From positions 43,102 through 107,101 of the forward strand of contig JALHNT010000026.1 of the NCBI GenBank assembly GCA_022843385.1: a stretch of 64,000 nucleotides of DNA, in the 5' to 3' direction. The stretch's first letter is position 1. Every line of letters begins with the position of its first letter. The position numbers and the translations under genes were made by a program. A model generated the notes under the pieces. It was given only the letters and a program-made list of their open reading frames with translations. It was not told the origin of the DNA and did not search any database. This DNA comes from Anaerolineae bacterium (lineage in GTDB: Bacteria > Chloroflexota > Anaerolineae > Aggregatilineales > Phototrophicaceae). Below, piece after piece: positions 42,961 to 51,660 of this stretch.

Positions 42961-43164
42961 ACCACAGAGGACACAGAGAACACGGAGAGGAATCAGAGGT
43001 CTTTTACTTAGCACTTTCAACTTGCAAATGCTGCTGGGGGTTATAACCACCCAGCTAACGGGAAATACGGTAAGCGCACTAAAGGCGCTGCAAGACAAGC
43101 GGATGTAACCAGCCCCTTTAGTGGGCTTACCCGAAAAGGTTAGCTGAGGGTTTGAACCCTCAGC
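42961..43164. repeat. Repeat and palindrome stack before the dehydratase gene
   Basis: Parts seen: a CACAGAGGACACAGAGAACA piece (from 42963) with CTTAGCACTTTCAACTT (from about 43007) that also occurs near 17905-17921; an imperfect hairpin around GGTTATAACC (43039-43048); a pair of inverted arms, GCTAAC...GGTAAGC-CACTAAAGG from 43054 and its partner ending GTTAGC at 43144; and GCTGAGGGTT/AACCCTCAGC (43143-43152 and 43155-43164). The intergenic gap is 299 bp. It has no gene. Confidence 0.65.
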
Positions 43165-43213
43165 GTCGGATAAGCGGTTGAATCCCCTATTTTCAGGGAA
43201 CGGAGAGATCACT

Positions 43214-44377
43214 ATGAAAATCACCAAGATCGAAGTCATGCGGCTCAACTGGCAGCCGCCCCCACCGAAGACACCCGCCCGGTCTGACTCGTGGGCCAAA
43301 GATGCGGAAGTCGCCAACCCGATGTCGCGTTACCCAAAGGTCAAACGCCATCGCAGCCTGTGGACGCCGCAGTGGGAAGAAGTGTGGTGCAAAGTCACGG
43401 TCGAGGACGGCACTTGGGGCATCGGCAGCACCGGCAACGGACGGGTGGCCGCCGCTATCATTGAGGATCATCTCGCGCCGCAGCTCATCGGCGAGAACTG
43501 CTTCGCCACCGACAAAATCGCGGACATGATGTACCGCCTGACCAAGCCCTATGGCACGATGGGGCTGGCCTCGTATGCCATCAGCGCGATTGATCTGGCG
43601 CTCTGGGATGTCAAAGGCAAGCTGCTGGGCAAGCCGGTCTATGAACTGCTGGGCGGCCCGACCCAGGATAAGCTCTTTTGCTATTCCACCGGCAATGATG
43701 TCGCCTGGTATCAGGAGCTTGGGTTCAAGGCCTTCAAACTGGCCTGTCCCTACGGCCCGGCGGATGGACTGGACGGGATTGATCGCAACGAGGTCTTTGT
43801 CGCCCAGGCACGCGAGATGATCGGCGATGAGTGTGAGCTGATGCTCGACTGTTGGATGGCCTTTGATGTCGATTACACCGTGCGGTTGGCCGAACGGCTG
43901 CGTCCCTATAAGCTGAAGTGGATCGAAGAGTGCCTCGTCCCGGAAGACCTGGATGGACATGCCGCCCTGCGTGAGCGACTGCCCTGGCAGACGCTGGCAA
44001 CCGGCGAACACTGGTATACGCTGGCACCGTTTCAGTGGGCCATCCGGCATCAGGCGGTGGATATTCTGCAACCGGACATCGCCTGGTGCGGCGGGCTGAC
44101 GACCTGCCAGAAGATCGCGGCGACGGCTGAGGCGGCGGGGGTCAATGTCATCCTGCACGCCGGTGGCTTCACCCCGTTCGGTCAGCACTTCAGTTATGGC
44201 GCGTCATCGGTGCGCTGGCTGGAAGCCTTCGTCGGCAGCGACCCCGGCATCCCGCTGGAAGAAGTGCGGCGACTGCCCGGCATGGCTGTGCCGAAAGATG
44301 GCTGGCTGGTGCCGAGCGACGCGCCGGGGTTTGGTCTGGAGATTCAGGACTCGTGGTTGACGCCGTTTTTTGGTTAA
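43214..44377 (+). CDS. L-rhamnonate dehydratase-like enolase-superfamily protein
   Basis: 387 residues from the ATG at 43214 (GGAGAG seven bases upstream). The enolase-superfamily barrel has metal ligands LMLDCWMAFDVDY (Asp212), LKWIEECLVPED (Glu238/239) and LATGEHWYT (Glu265), and a late His in NVILHAGGFT (His315). Text close to L-rhamnonate dehydratase includes ANPMSRY, AISAIDLALWDVKGKLLGKP, VYELLGG, CWMAFDVDY, KWIEE and WCGGLTT. The reaction would remove water from L-rhamnonate or a similar sugar acid to give a 2-keto-3-deoxy acid. Substrate specificity in this family varies, so the exact sugar acid is open. First of a three-gene plus-strand operon. Confidence 0.88.
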   Translation: MKITKIEVMRLNWQPPPPKTPARSDSWAKDAEVANPMSRYPKVKRHRSLWTPQWEEVWCKVTVEDGTWGIGSTGNGRVAAAIIEDHLAPQLIGENCFATDKIADMMYRLTKPYGTMGLASYAISAIDLALWDVKGKLLGKPVYELLGGPTQDKLFCYSTGNDVAWYQELGFKAFKLACPYGPADGLDGIDRNEVFVAQAREMIGDECELMLDCWMAFDVDYTVRLAERLRPYKLKWIEECLVPEDLDGHAALRERLPWQTLATGEHWYTLAPFQWAIRHQAVDILQPDIAWCGGLTTCQKIAATAEAAGVNVILHAGGFTPFGQHFSYGASSVRWLEAFVGSDPGIPLEEVRRLPGMAVPKDGWLVPSDAPGFGLEIQDSWLTPFFG

Positions 44378-44390
44378 GAGACGAGGCATG

Positions 44391-45455
44391 ATGCACAAAG
44401 CACGAATCGGCGTCATTGGGGCGGGGTGGTGGGCGACGACCATGCACATCCCGGCGCTGCTGGCGAATCCGGCTGCCGAGCTGGTGGCGCTGGCAGACCT
44501 CAACCCGGAGCGGCTGAAGGCGGCTGCCGGGCATTACGGCGTTGGCAACACCTATCTGAGCTATCAGGAGATGATCGAGCGCGAGGCGCTTGATGGCGTG
44601 GTCATCGTCACGTCGCATAACTCGCATTACGAGATCACGCGCCACTGCCTGATGAAGCGGTTGCATGTGATGCTGGAAAAACCGATGGTGCTGTTCGCTC
44701 CTCACGCGCAGGAGTTGGTGGCGCTGGCACAGCAGCAGGCCGTCGAACTCATCATCGGCTATCCCTTTCATTTCACTCCTCATGCCCGCCGCGCCCACGA
44801 GATCATCCAATCGGGGCGGCTGGGGGAGCTGCACTATGTCAACTGCATCTTCGGTTCTGAGGTCTGGAAGTTCCTGCAAAGCAACGTGACAAGTCTCGGT
44901 CCGGTGCATGGCCCCGGCGATGTCTATTCCAAACCGGAGATTTCCGGCGGTGGGCAGGGGCACTTGCAGGTGACTCATGCGGCTGGCCTGATGTTCTTCG
45001 TCACCGGACTGCGCCCCGCCAAGGTCCATGCGCTGATGAATAACCTGACGACCAATGTCGATGTCGTAGATGCCATGATGCTGGCTTTTGAGGGTGGCGC
45101 GCTGGGCAATGTCGGCAGTTATGGTCATGCGGATAAGGGGGCACGGCTGGATGTGCTGGTCTATGGCGAAGCGGGCAGCCTGTACCTGGAGATGTTCAGC
45201 GGGACGATGCGCCTGCACACCCACGATGGCGGGCAGGAACAACTTGGGCCGACCGACGATGTGGATGTCCTGCACCCGGGCTATGCGACGGCGAACAACC
45301 TGGTCGATGTCATCCTGGGGCGCACCGCCAATGGCTCGCCAGCGGAATATGGCTGGCGGGCAGTAGAACTGCTGGACGCGGCTTACCGGTCGGCGCGGCG
45401 AGACGGTGAAGGCATCCACGTAGCCGACCTGTACCAGCCAGAGGTCGCGTCATGA
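44391..45455 (+). CDS. Gfo/Idh/MocA-family oxidoreductase
   Basis: 354 residues. ARIGVIGAGWWATTMHIPAL is the Rossmann start; LEKPMVLFA carries the EKP signature with its Lys, and YPFHFTPHARRAHEIIQSGR with GELHYVN is typical of the family's second domain. The tandem ATGATG at 44388-44393 with GAGG close upstream makes the first start poorly spaced and the second better. It overlaps the amidohydrolase gene by 4 bp. Probably oxidises the sugar or lactone made by neighbouring enzymes; substrate unknown. Confidence 0.9.
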   Translation: MHKARIGVIGAGWWATTMHIPALLANPAAELVALADLNPERLKAAAGHYGVGNTYLSYQEMIEREALDGVVIVTSHNSHYEITRHCLMKRLHVMLEKPMVLFAPHAQELVALAQQQAVELIIGYPFHFTPHARRAHEIIQSGRLGELHYVNCIFGSEVWKFLQSNVTSLGPVHGPGDVYSKPEISGGGQGHLQVTHAAGLMFFVTGLRPAKVHALMNNLTTNVDVVDAMMLAFEGGALGNVGSYGHADKGARLDVLVYGEAGSLYLEMFSGTMRLHTHDGGQEQLGPTDDVDVLHPGYATANNLVDVILGRTANGSPAEYGWRAVELLDAAYRSARRDGEGIHVADLYQPEVAS

Positions 45456-46294
45456 TCATCGATAGTCACTGCCACGCCTGGACCTACTGGCCGTATCAGC
45501 CGCCGGTGCCAGACCCGGAAAGCCGGGGACGAATCGAGCAACTGCTGCACGAGATGGATAGGCACGGGGTCGATCAGGCGGTCGTCATCTGCGCCCAGAT
45601 TGACCACAATCCCCACAACAATGACTACATCGCCGAGCAGGTACAGCGCTACCCGACCCGCCTGATCCAGTTCGCCGACATCGACAGCGAATGGTCAAGC
45701 ACCTATCACCGCCCCGGTGCAGCCGAGCGACTGCGGGCTGCGGCGGAGCGTTATCGGCTGAAGGGTTTCACCCACTATCTAAAGAATGATGATGATGGCG
45801 CGTGGCTGCTTTCGGATGAAGGACTAGCGTTCTTTCAGGTGGCCGCTGAGAAGCGCCTGATCGCCAGCCTGAGCTGCCGCCCGCGTCATCAGCCGGTGCT
45901 GCGGCAAGTGGCCGAGCAGTTTCCCAGCGTTCCGATCCTGTGCCATCATCTCGGTCTGGTTGCTGCCTCGCCTGATTACGGCTCGATTGACGAGGTGCTG
46001 GAGTCGGCAAAATATCCCAACATCTATATCAAGCTATCCGGGTTCGCCCACAACACGCCGGTCAAATGGGACTTCCCCTACCGTGCTGTGCAGGGGGTGG
46101 TGCGGGCGGAATACGACGCCTTCGGCGCAGGGCGTATATGCTGGGGTTCCGACTACCCAGTCGTCCGCTTCTTCATGACCTACCAGCAGTCGCTCGAAGC
46201 CTTCCGCGCCCACTGCGACTTCGTCTCAGAGGCCGATCAAGCGCTGATCCTGGGCGGGACGATGCAGCGGCTGCTGGATGCGGCAGGCGGCTGA
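45452..46294 (+). CDS. Amidohydrolase family 2 protein (lactonase/decarboxylase-like)
   Basis: 280 residues with the amidohydrolase barrel. Metal motifs: IIDSHCHAWTYW (His-x-His), VPILCHHLGLVA (His), and ICWGSDYPVVRF with the catalytic Asp. The LKGFTHYLKND segment holds where some members carry a Lys or other ligand. Family 2 includes lactonases such as L-rhamnono- or L-fucono-lactonase and aromatic decarboxylases. Beside a rhamnonate-dehydratase-like gene, a sugar lactonase is a reasonable guess. The ATG lies inside the stop of the preceding gene. Confidence 0.88.
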   Translation: MIIDSHCHAWTYWPYQPPVPDPESRGRIEQLLHEMDRHGVDQAVVICAQIDHNPHNNDYIAEQVQRYPTRLIQFADIDSEWSSTYHRPGAAERLRAAAERYRLKGFTHYLKNDDDGAWLLSDEGLAFFQVAAEKRLIASLSCRPRHQPVLRQVAEQFPSVPILCHHLGLVAASPDYGSIDEVLESAKYPNIYIKLSGFAHNTPVKWDFPYRAVQGVVRAEYDAFGAGRICWGSDYPVVRFFMTYQQSLEAFRAHCDFVSEADQALILGGTMQRLLDAAGG

Positions 46295-46318
46295 AACCTA
46301 CACCTGGCCTCTGATTAA

Positions 46319-46726
46319 TCACTCGCCGCGTATCTGCGTCTGCTTGATGTGGATCGCCAGCGAGAAATACTGGGCGAAGCTCTCCGGCGTCATCTTGATG
46401 TCAGAAATGCCCTGACGGTACTTGGCGATATAGGCTGGCACTTCCGGGGCAGGCATCGCGGCCTCTTCGAGCGTCGCCTCACCCATCACCACCAGATACT
46501 CCTCGGCAGAGGGGTCGCTGGTGAAGCTGAGGGCGACCTTTGGATTCTGGCGGATATTCTTGACCTTCTGGGCGGTCGGGCTGCTGTAGACGGTGAATTG
46601 ACCGTTCTCCCAGATGAACCACACCGGCGTCGGCTGCGGCATCCCATCTGCCCGGACGGTGGTCAGCCACATGTAATAGGCGCTGGCGATATGGCGGGCG
46701 AATTTCGGGTCGATCTCGCTGGTCAT
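46319..46726 (-). CDS. Pyridoxamine 5'-phosphate oxidase-fold protein (probable F420-dependent)
   Basis: 135 residues from the ATG at 46726, with AGGAG eight bases upstream. The split-beta-barrel pattern FARHIASAYYMWLTTVRADG then MPQPTPVWFIWENGQFTVYS, KVKNIRQNPKVALSF and YLVVMGEATLEE matches the Rv3369-type class of PPOX-fold proteins, thought to bind F420. The reaction is unknown. With the LLM oxidoreductase it suggests F420 in this organism. Convergent with the amidohydrolase gene, 24 bp apart. Confidence 0.85.
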   Translation of the reverse strand: MTSEIDPKFARHIASAYYMWLTTVRADGMPQPTPVWFIWENGQFTVYSSPTAQKVKNIRQNPKVALSFTSDPSAEEYLVVMGEATLEEAAMPAPEVPAYIAKYRQGISDIKMTPESFAQYFSLAIHIKQTQIRGE

Positions 46727-46837
46727 GAACACAACTCCTGGCACAGGTCAGATCAAATAGCTGGCTCGATTGTGAACAATTTTGCCCGCGCTGGCAAGGG
46801 GTGCATTTCAAAGTTTTGGGCAGCCATTATCAATCAA

Positions 46838-46906
46838 CCTCACCCCCGTCTCACTGCGTTCGACTCCCCCTCTCCAATCCATTGGAGAGGGGGCTGGGGG
46901 GTGAGG
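46838..46906. repeat. MITE-like palindromic element, copy 2
   Basis: A 69-bp core from CCTCACCCCC to GGGGGGTGAGG, the same length as the core at 17807-17875. Internal hairpin CTCCCCCTCTCCAAT/ATTGGAGAGGGGG. The 12-bp terminal repeats of copy 1 are absent here. It lies between the PPOX gene and a gene for a membrane-anchored glycoside hydrolase. Confidence 0.8.
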
Positions 46907-46967
46907 TTTCTTGTCTGGAACTAGCGGACCCAACAACCTGAAATGCACCTGCTGGCAAGCCTTTGCC

Positions 46968-46995
46968 CTGACAATCGACCATAATCCGTTATAAT
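46968..46995 (+). promoter_or_regulatory. Promoter for a likely leaderless transcript
   Basis: CTGACA (46968-46973) and TATAAT (46990-46995) are 16 bp apart. The ATG at 47003 lies seven bases after the -10 box, where transcription would start, so the mRNA would have no leader. An ATG at 46994 overlaps the -10 box itself and cannot be the start. Confidence 0.7.
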
Positions 46996-47002
46996 GGCGC
47001 TC

Positions 47003-48751
47003 ATGAACACTCTACTGGCACGGCTACGTCCGGGGCGTAGAGCCATCGTCGCTCTCGCCATACTCCTGCTGATCGGGTCCGGCCTGGCGCTCGACCTCGC
47101 CAACCGTGGGTTGGTCTGGAACACCTTCTGGTCGCTGACCGGCGAAGAAGAACCGTTCGCTCAGGTGCGCGGCATGGTCGAATGGGCTGGCAACATCCTG
47201 CGCCCCGCGCCGCGGTTGGCCGCCGATGTCCCGGTCAATCATGCGGCTGTCTCTCCGTTTGGCATCAACACATTCTTACAGCAGGAAGTCGAACTCGCCA
47301 AGCGCGAACGCCAGGTGCAGATGATCGCTGAAGAAGGCTTCGGTTTGATCCGGCAGCAGTTCCCCTGGGAAGACATCGAGATCAGCGGGCGCGGCGACTT
47401 CGTGGATCGGCGCAATGACCTCAATGGCGATGGGCAGATCGACGAAATCTCGGCCTGGGACAAGTACGACAACATCGTTGGGCTGGCGGAACAGTATGGG
47501 CTGGAAATTCTGGCGCGGCTGGATAATCCCCCGGCCTGGACTCATGCTGACCCGGCGATTGGTTCGTTCGCCCCGCCCGATGATTTGCAGGATTACGTCA
47601 ATTATGCCGTCGCGCTAGCCGAGCGCTACAAAGGCCGCATCCGCTACTACCAGATCTGGAATGAACCGAACATCTACCCGGAATGGGGCGAGCAAGCGGT
47701 CAGCCCGGAAGGCTACACCGAGCTGCTCTGCCGCGCCTACACCGCCCTCAAGCAGGTTGACCCACGCATCGTCGTCCTCAGCGGCCCGCTGTCGCCGACC
47801 GTCTCGCTGACGCAGCGTGACCTGAACGAGTTCATCTTCTTGCAGCGCATGTACGACGCCGGCGCTGGCGACTGCTTCGATGTCATGTCGGCGCAAGCCT
47901 ATGGCTTCTACAGCGGCCCGACCGACCGGCGGCTGCGTCCCTTCACCCTGACCTTCGCCCGCCCGCTCTACATCCGCGATCTGATGGTGGTCAACGGCGA
48001 CGCCCATAAGCCGATCTGGATCAGCGAAGCCGCCTGGAATCCCCAACCGGATGACCCGGCCATCATTCAGAATGGCGCGTTCGGCATCGTCACGCCGGAG
48101 CAGGCCGCCCGCTATATGCCGCTGGCCTATCAACGGGCGCAGGAAGAATGGCCCTGGATCGGCAATATGTCGTACTGGTTCTTCAAGCACGCCGACGACT
48201 CGCGCCGCAATCAGGCCTTCTACTACTTCCGCATGGTCGAGCCGGATTTCACCCCGCTGCCGATCTACGATGCGATGAAGTCCTACATCACTGCGCTCAC
48301 CCCGACGCTGTATCCCGGCGTGCATCAGGCCGAGGACTGGGCGGTGCAAACGGTGGACGCCGCGCCGCTTGCATCCGAGGGCGCACAGTTCGACGAAGCA
48401 ATGGCGGGGACGGCCTTCGCGTTCACTTATCACGGCACCCATCTGCTGCTGCGCTGGCAGGAAGGCGCGGCACCGGTGCGGGTGCTGGTCGATGACGAGC
48501 TGTTCATGGAGAGCCTGTTCAACCCGTATCATACCCTGACCGAGGATGGCTGGCATGTGCGCGAAGTCCGCGCCTCGCTTCGCCCCCAGACGCATCACAT
48601 CCGCTTAGAGTCCGACTCGCCCTTCACCCTCGATGCCATCACGGTCGCAGATCGCTCGTTCCAGACGCTCTATCCGCTGCTGGCCGGCGCAGTCATCGGC
48701 CTGGGGATGCTGCTGTGGGTGGTGATCGACGCCCGGCGCAGACGAGGCTGA
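47003..48751 (+). CDS. Membrane-anchored glycoside hydrolase-like protein (clan GH-A type fold)
   Basis: 582 residues. One N-terminal membrane helix (AIVALAILLLIGSGLAL) and one C-terminal helix (LLAGAVIGLGMLLWVVIDA) frame an outward TIM-barrel. The acid/base Glu is in YYQIWNEPNIYPE (Glu221 counting from this start) and the nucleophile Glu in PIWISEAAWNP (Glu342), the two-Glu pattern of clan A hydrolases such as families 5, 39 and similar. A DxDGxxD-like loop, NDLNGDGQIDE, may bind calcium. A beta-sandwich follows the barrel. It could trim surface glycans or degrade polysaccharide. Family number cannot be fixed by reading. The start at 47003 is preferred on promoter grounds. Confidence 0.85.
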   Translation: MNTLLARLRPGRRAIVALAILLLIGSGLALDLANRGLVWNTFWSLTGEEEPFAQVRGMVEWAGNILRPAPRLAADVPVNHAAVSPFGINTFLQQEVELAKRERQVQMIAEEGFGLIRQQFPWEDIEISGRGDFVDRRNDLNGDGQIDEISAWDKYDNIVGLAEQYGLEILARLDNPPAWTHADPAIGSFAPPDDLQDYVNYAVALAERYKGRIRYYQIWNEPNIYPEWGEQAVSPEGYTELLCRAYTALKQVDPRIVVLSGPLSPTVSLTQRDLNEFIFLQRMYDAGAGDCFDVMSAQAYGFYSGPTDRRLRPFTLTFARPLYIRDLMVVNGDAHKPIWISEAAWNPQPDDPAIIQNGAFGIVTPEQAARYMPLAYQRAQEEWPWIGNMSYWFFKHADDSRRNQAFYYFRMVEPDFTPLPIYDAMKSYITALTPTLYPGVHQAEDWAVQTVDAAPLASEGAQFDEAMAGTAFAFTYHGTHLLLRWQEGAAPVRVLVDDELFMESLFNPYHTLTEDGWHVREVRASLRPQTHHIRLESDSPFTLDAITVADRSFQTLYPLLAGAVIGLGMLLWVVIDARRRRG

Positions 48752-48853
48752 TCTCCGCAACACCTTGAGCCCGGTGGCCGAGTTGCACGTTCGCATCGGT
48801 CTCGCCTGATGAACTTATCCGCCCAGCTTTTCTCCGGGATAGGAATCGACAGC

Positions 48854-49846
48854 CTACCCAACCCATTCGGTCAGCGCCCAGGCCAATTCATCAGGCGAGG
48901 GGGTGTAATTGCCAACACGCCGCACCACTAACCCGCTGGCATAATTAGCGAGCGTCGTCGCTTCCACCAACGAGGCCCCGGCCAGCAGCGCCAGCGTCAT
49001 CACAGCGATAGTGGTATCGCCCGCGCCGACGGTATCGTAGACATCAGTCACTTCCGGCGCGGGACAGCGCAGCGTTTGCCCATCAGCCAGCGCCACCGTC
49101 GCCCCATCCGCCCCACGTGTGATGACCATACCCACCGTCAGCCGCAGCGCCCGGCAGAGTTCAGCCGCCGCCTGAGCAAAATCATCATCCGTTTGCAGCT
49201 CGCGCCGCAGATAATCGCGGGCTTCATCGGCATTGCATTTGATCGCACCCACGCCGCTGTATTTATCCAGTTGTCCCTGGGCATCCGCCGTCAGCAGATG
49301 ACCCGCCGCCGCCTGTTTCACCGCCTCGACCAGCGTCGGCGTCAGCAGCCCGGTCTGATAATCCGAGAACAGGATGGCGTCGATGTCCGGGAGGCGTCGC
49401 TCAACCGCAGCCAGGGCATGGGCTTCCACCGCCGGGCTGATGGGCTGGCGCGAGAGCGTATCCAGCCGCGCCACCTGCTGGGGAAAGCGCAGCCCCATGT
49501 GCGCCATCAACCGCGTCTTGACCGTCGTCGGACGGCTGGGGTCTTCGATCAGCGAGCCGGTGTCAATCTGGCGGGCTTGCAGCACAGCTCGCAGCGTCCC
49601 GGCCATCGCGTCCGCGCCGATCACGCCGACCTGCACCGCCTGGCTGCCGAGCATGGTGATGTTGGCGGCCGGGTTGGCGGCTCCGCCGGGCAAATGCTGG
49701 CGCGACTCGAATTCCAGCACCGGCACCGGCGCTTCCCGGCTCAGGCGCGTCGTCCGACCAATCACATATTCATCGAGGAAGACATCCCCCAGCACCAGCA
49801 CCCGCTGCTGCGCCAGCCGGGGGATCCATGTTTTCAGGTCGGTCAT
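48854..49846 (-). CDS. PfkB-family carbohydrate kinase, D-glycero-D-manno-heptose-7-phosphate kinase-like
   Basis: 330 residues. The start MTDLKTWIPRLAQQRVLVLG and VFLDEYVIGRTTRLSREAPV then PVLEF resemble the kinase half of HldE/RfaE. LPGGAANPAANITMLG is the ribokinase signature (Ala-Asn-Pro where others have Asn-Val), and VYDTVGAGDTTIAVMTLA contains the catalytic Asp of the GAGD motif. It would phosphorylate a heptose 7-phosphate at C1. The nucleotidyl-transferase half of HldE is absent from this gene and from the window. It overlaps the GT9-GT26 gene by 4 bp, which suits a heptose-using pathway. Confidence 0.88.
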   Translation of the reverse strand: MTDLKTWIPRLAQQRVLVLGDVFLDEYVIGRTTRLSREAPVPVLEFESRQHLPGGAANPAANITMLGSQAVQVGVIGADAMAGTLRAVLQARQIDTGSLIEDPSRPTTVKTRLMAHMGLRFPQQVARLDTLSRQPISPAVEAHALAAVERRLPDIDAILFSDYQTGLLTPTLVEAVKQAAAGHLLTADAQGQLDKYSGVGAIKCNADEARDYLRRELQTDDDFAQAAAELCRALRLTVGMVITRGADGATVALADGQTLRCPAPEVTDVYDTVGAGDTTIAVMTLALLAGASLVEATTLANYASGLVVRRVGNYTPSPDELAWALTEWVG

Positions 49847-51660
49847 GAGCGCTCCCGCAGCACAGCCAGCACAAACAAGGGCAACCGCAGCATCCGACGC
49901 AGCCGCCAGGGTTGGCGCAGCAGCCGGAACAGCCATTCCACCCCAAGCCGCCGCATCCACAGCGGGGCGCGTGGCACGATCCTGGCGATGAAGTCGAACG
50001 ACCCACCGACACCCATCGCCATCGTCACTCGCAGCCGAGGCAGATTGCGGGCGATCCACTTGTCCTGCTCCGGTGCGCCATAAGCTACGAACAGGATGTC
50101 GGCGCGGCTGGCGTTGACGCGCTCGATGATGGCATCTTCTTCTTCCGGCGCGGGGCTGCCGCTGTAGACCCCGGCGATCTGTAGCCCCGGATAACGTTTG
50201 CACAAAATAGCTGCGGTTTTCTCCGCCACGCCCGGCGCTGCTCCCAGCAGATACAGCCGCCAGCTGCGCTGCGCCGCCCGTTCAGCGATGATCGGCACGC
50301 CATCCGAACCGGTCACCCGTTCGGGCAGCGGCATCCGATGCTGTCGAGCCGCCCACAGCAAACCCACTCCATCCGGCACGCACAGGTCAGCGCGTTCCAG
50401 AATGACGTGGAAGATGGCGTCCTGCCGAGCGATCATGATGAATTCGGGGTTGATGGTGCAAACATGACGCGCTCGCCCATCGGCCGCTTCGATCCAGCGC
50501 TGAATCTGCTCCAGCCATTGGGCATAGGTGATGCCATCCACCGGCAACCCCAGCAGCCGCAGCCGTCGCCACAGGATATGCCGGGCGGATAAGCTCGTGC
50601 GTCCGGCATCAGCCGTTCCCCCTCCTTCGAGCAACTGCTGCGCGGCGGCGATCACCCGCTGTGGCGTGACCAGTCGCATACAGGTGCGGGCGGCGCAACC
50701 ATCGCGCTGACCAATGCTGTGTCCGACGTAGCTGCACGGGCTGCATTCAGAGCCGCTGCGGACAATGCGCGACGGTGTGGCGGGCGTCCAGGGACCCCAG
50801 GCTTCCGGGTTGCTGGGGCCGAAGATTGCCACCAGCGGGATGCCGACCGCCGCTGCCAGATGCATCACACCGCTGTCGGCACCGATGTAGAGGTCACAGG
50901 CCGCGATCACCCCGGCCAACTGAGGTAGTGAAGTCTTGCCAGTCAGATCGAGCGGTTCGTGCTGCATCGCCGCTTTGACTTCCGCCCCGCCGTCGTTGGC
51001 CGCCCCCACCAGGACGATCTGGGCGTGAAACTGATCGCGCAGATGATCGGCCACCGAAGCGAAGTGCTGCGCTTCCCAACGCCGCGCCAGACTGTAACCA
51101 CCGCTGCCAGGATGAATCACGATGCGCGGATGCGGCGCATCGGTCGGGATGAGGGCGGTATTTTCAACCGCAACCTGCGCCGGACGGACAGCTGCATCCG
51201 CCCCCAACCGCGCCACCAGATCGAGCCAGTACTGTGCCTGATGTCGCTCGCCGAAACCGCTGTCGGTCACGCGCTCGGTCAGGAACCAACCGTTGCCGTT
51301 GTCCAGCCCGATGACCCGCCTGGCTCCAGTCAGCGCGGCGATCAGGGCGAACTTGGGCGTTCCCAGTTTCAGGGTGAAGTGATGGAAGAAGACCAGCGCA
51401 TCAAAGCCACCACCCGCCCGCAGCGCCCACAAACGCCGCAGGTTGGCTGGACTCAAAAAGGCGCTGGTATGATTGAGCTGCTGCCGATCCAGCGTCACGA
51501 TCTCATCCACCAGGCCAGCCGGGATGACCGAGGCGCTGTGGCGCGTCGTCAGCAGAGTCAGATGGGCCTGGGGCTGGGCTTCCCGCAGCGCACTCAGTGC
51601 CGGTGTGGTTAGAATCAGGTCACCGATGTCAGCGAGTTGCACCAGCAGGTAACGGGTCAC
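49843..51660 (-). CDS. Fusion of a GT9 heptosyltransferase-like domain and a WecG/TagA (GT26) domain
   Basis: 605 residues from the GTG at 51660, which overlaps the upstream stop (GTGA). Residues 1-350 are a GT9 domain: YLLVQLADIGDLILTTPALS, IVIHPGSGGYSLARRWEAQ and YIGADSGVMHLAAAVGIPLV then AIFGPSNPEAWG, the ADP-heptose transferase pattern. Residues about 369-605 are a GT26 domain: VCTINPEFIMIARQD, ADLCVPDGVGLLWAARQ with Asp near 430, YGAPEQDKWIARNLP and GVGGSFDFIARIVPRAPLW, as in WecG, TagA and CpsF. The two activities are usually separate; here one protein may add a heptose-like sugar and a ManNAc-like sugar to a lipid carrier. The WecB/TagA C-terminal Arg/Leu-rich tail is present. Confidence 0.92.
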   Translation of the reverse strand: MTRYLLVQLADIGDLILTTPALSALREAQPQAHLTLLTTRHSASVIPAGLVDEIVTLDRQQLNHTSAFLSPANLRRLWALRAGGGFDALVFFHHFTLKLGTPKFALIAALTGARRVIGLDNGNGWFLTERVTDSGFGERHQAQYWLDLVARLGADAAVRPAQVAVENTALIPTDAPHPRIVIHPGSGGYSLARRWEAQHFASVADHLRDQFHAQIVLVGAANDGGAEVKAAMQHEPLDLTGKTSLPQLAGVIAACDLYIGADSGVMHLAAAVGIPLVAIFGPSNPEAWGPWTPATPSRIVRSGSECSPCSYVGHSIGQRDGCAARTCMRLVTPQRVIAAAQQLLEGGGTADAGRTSLSARHILWRRLRLLGLPVDGITYAQWLEQIQRWIEAADGRARHVCTINPEFIMIARQDAIFHVILERADLCVPDGVGLLWAARQHRMPLPERVTGSDGVPIIAERAAQRSWRLYLLGAAPGVAEKTAAILCKRYPGLQIAGVYSGSPAPEEEDAIIERVNASRADILFVAYGAPEQDKWIARNLPRLRVTMAMGVGGSFDFIARIVPRAPLWMRRLGVEWLFRLLRQPWRLRRMLRLPLFVLAVLRERS

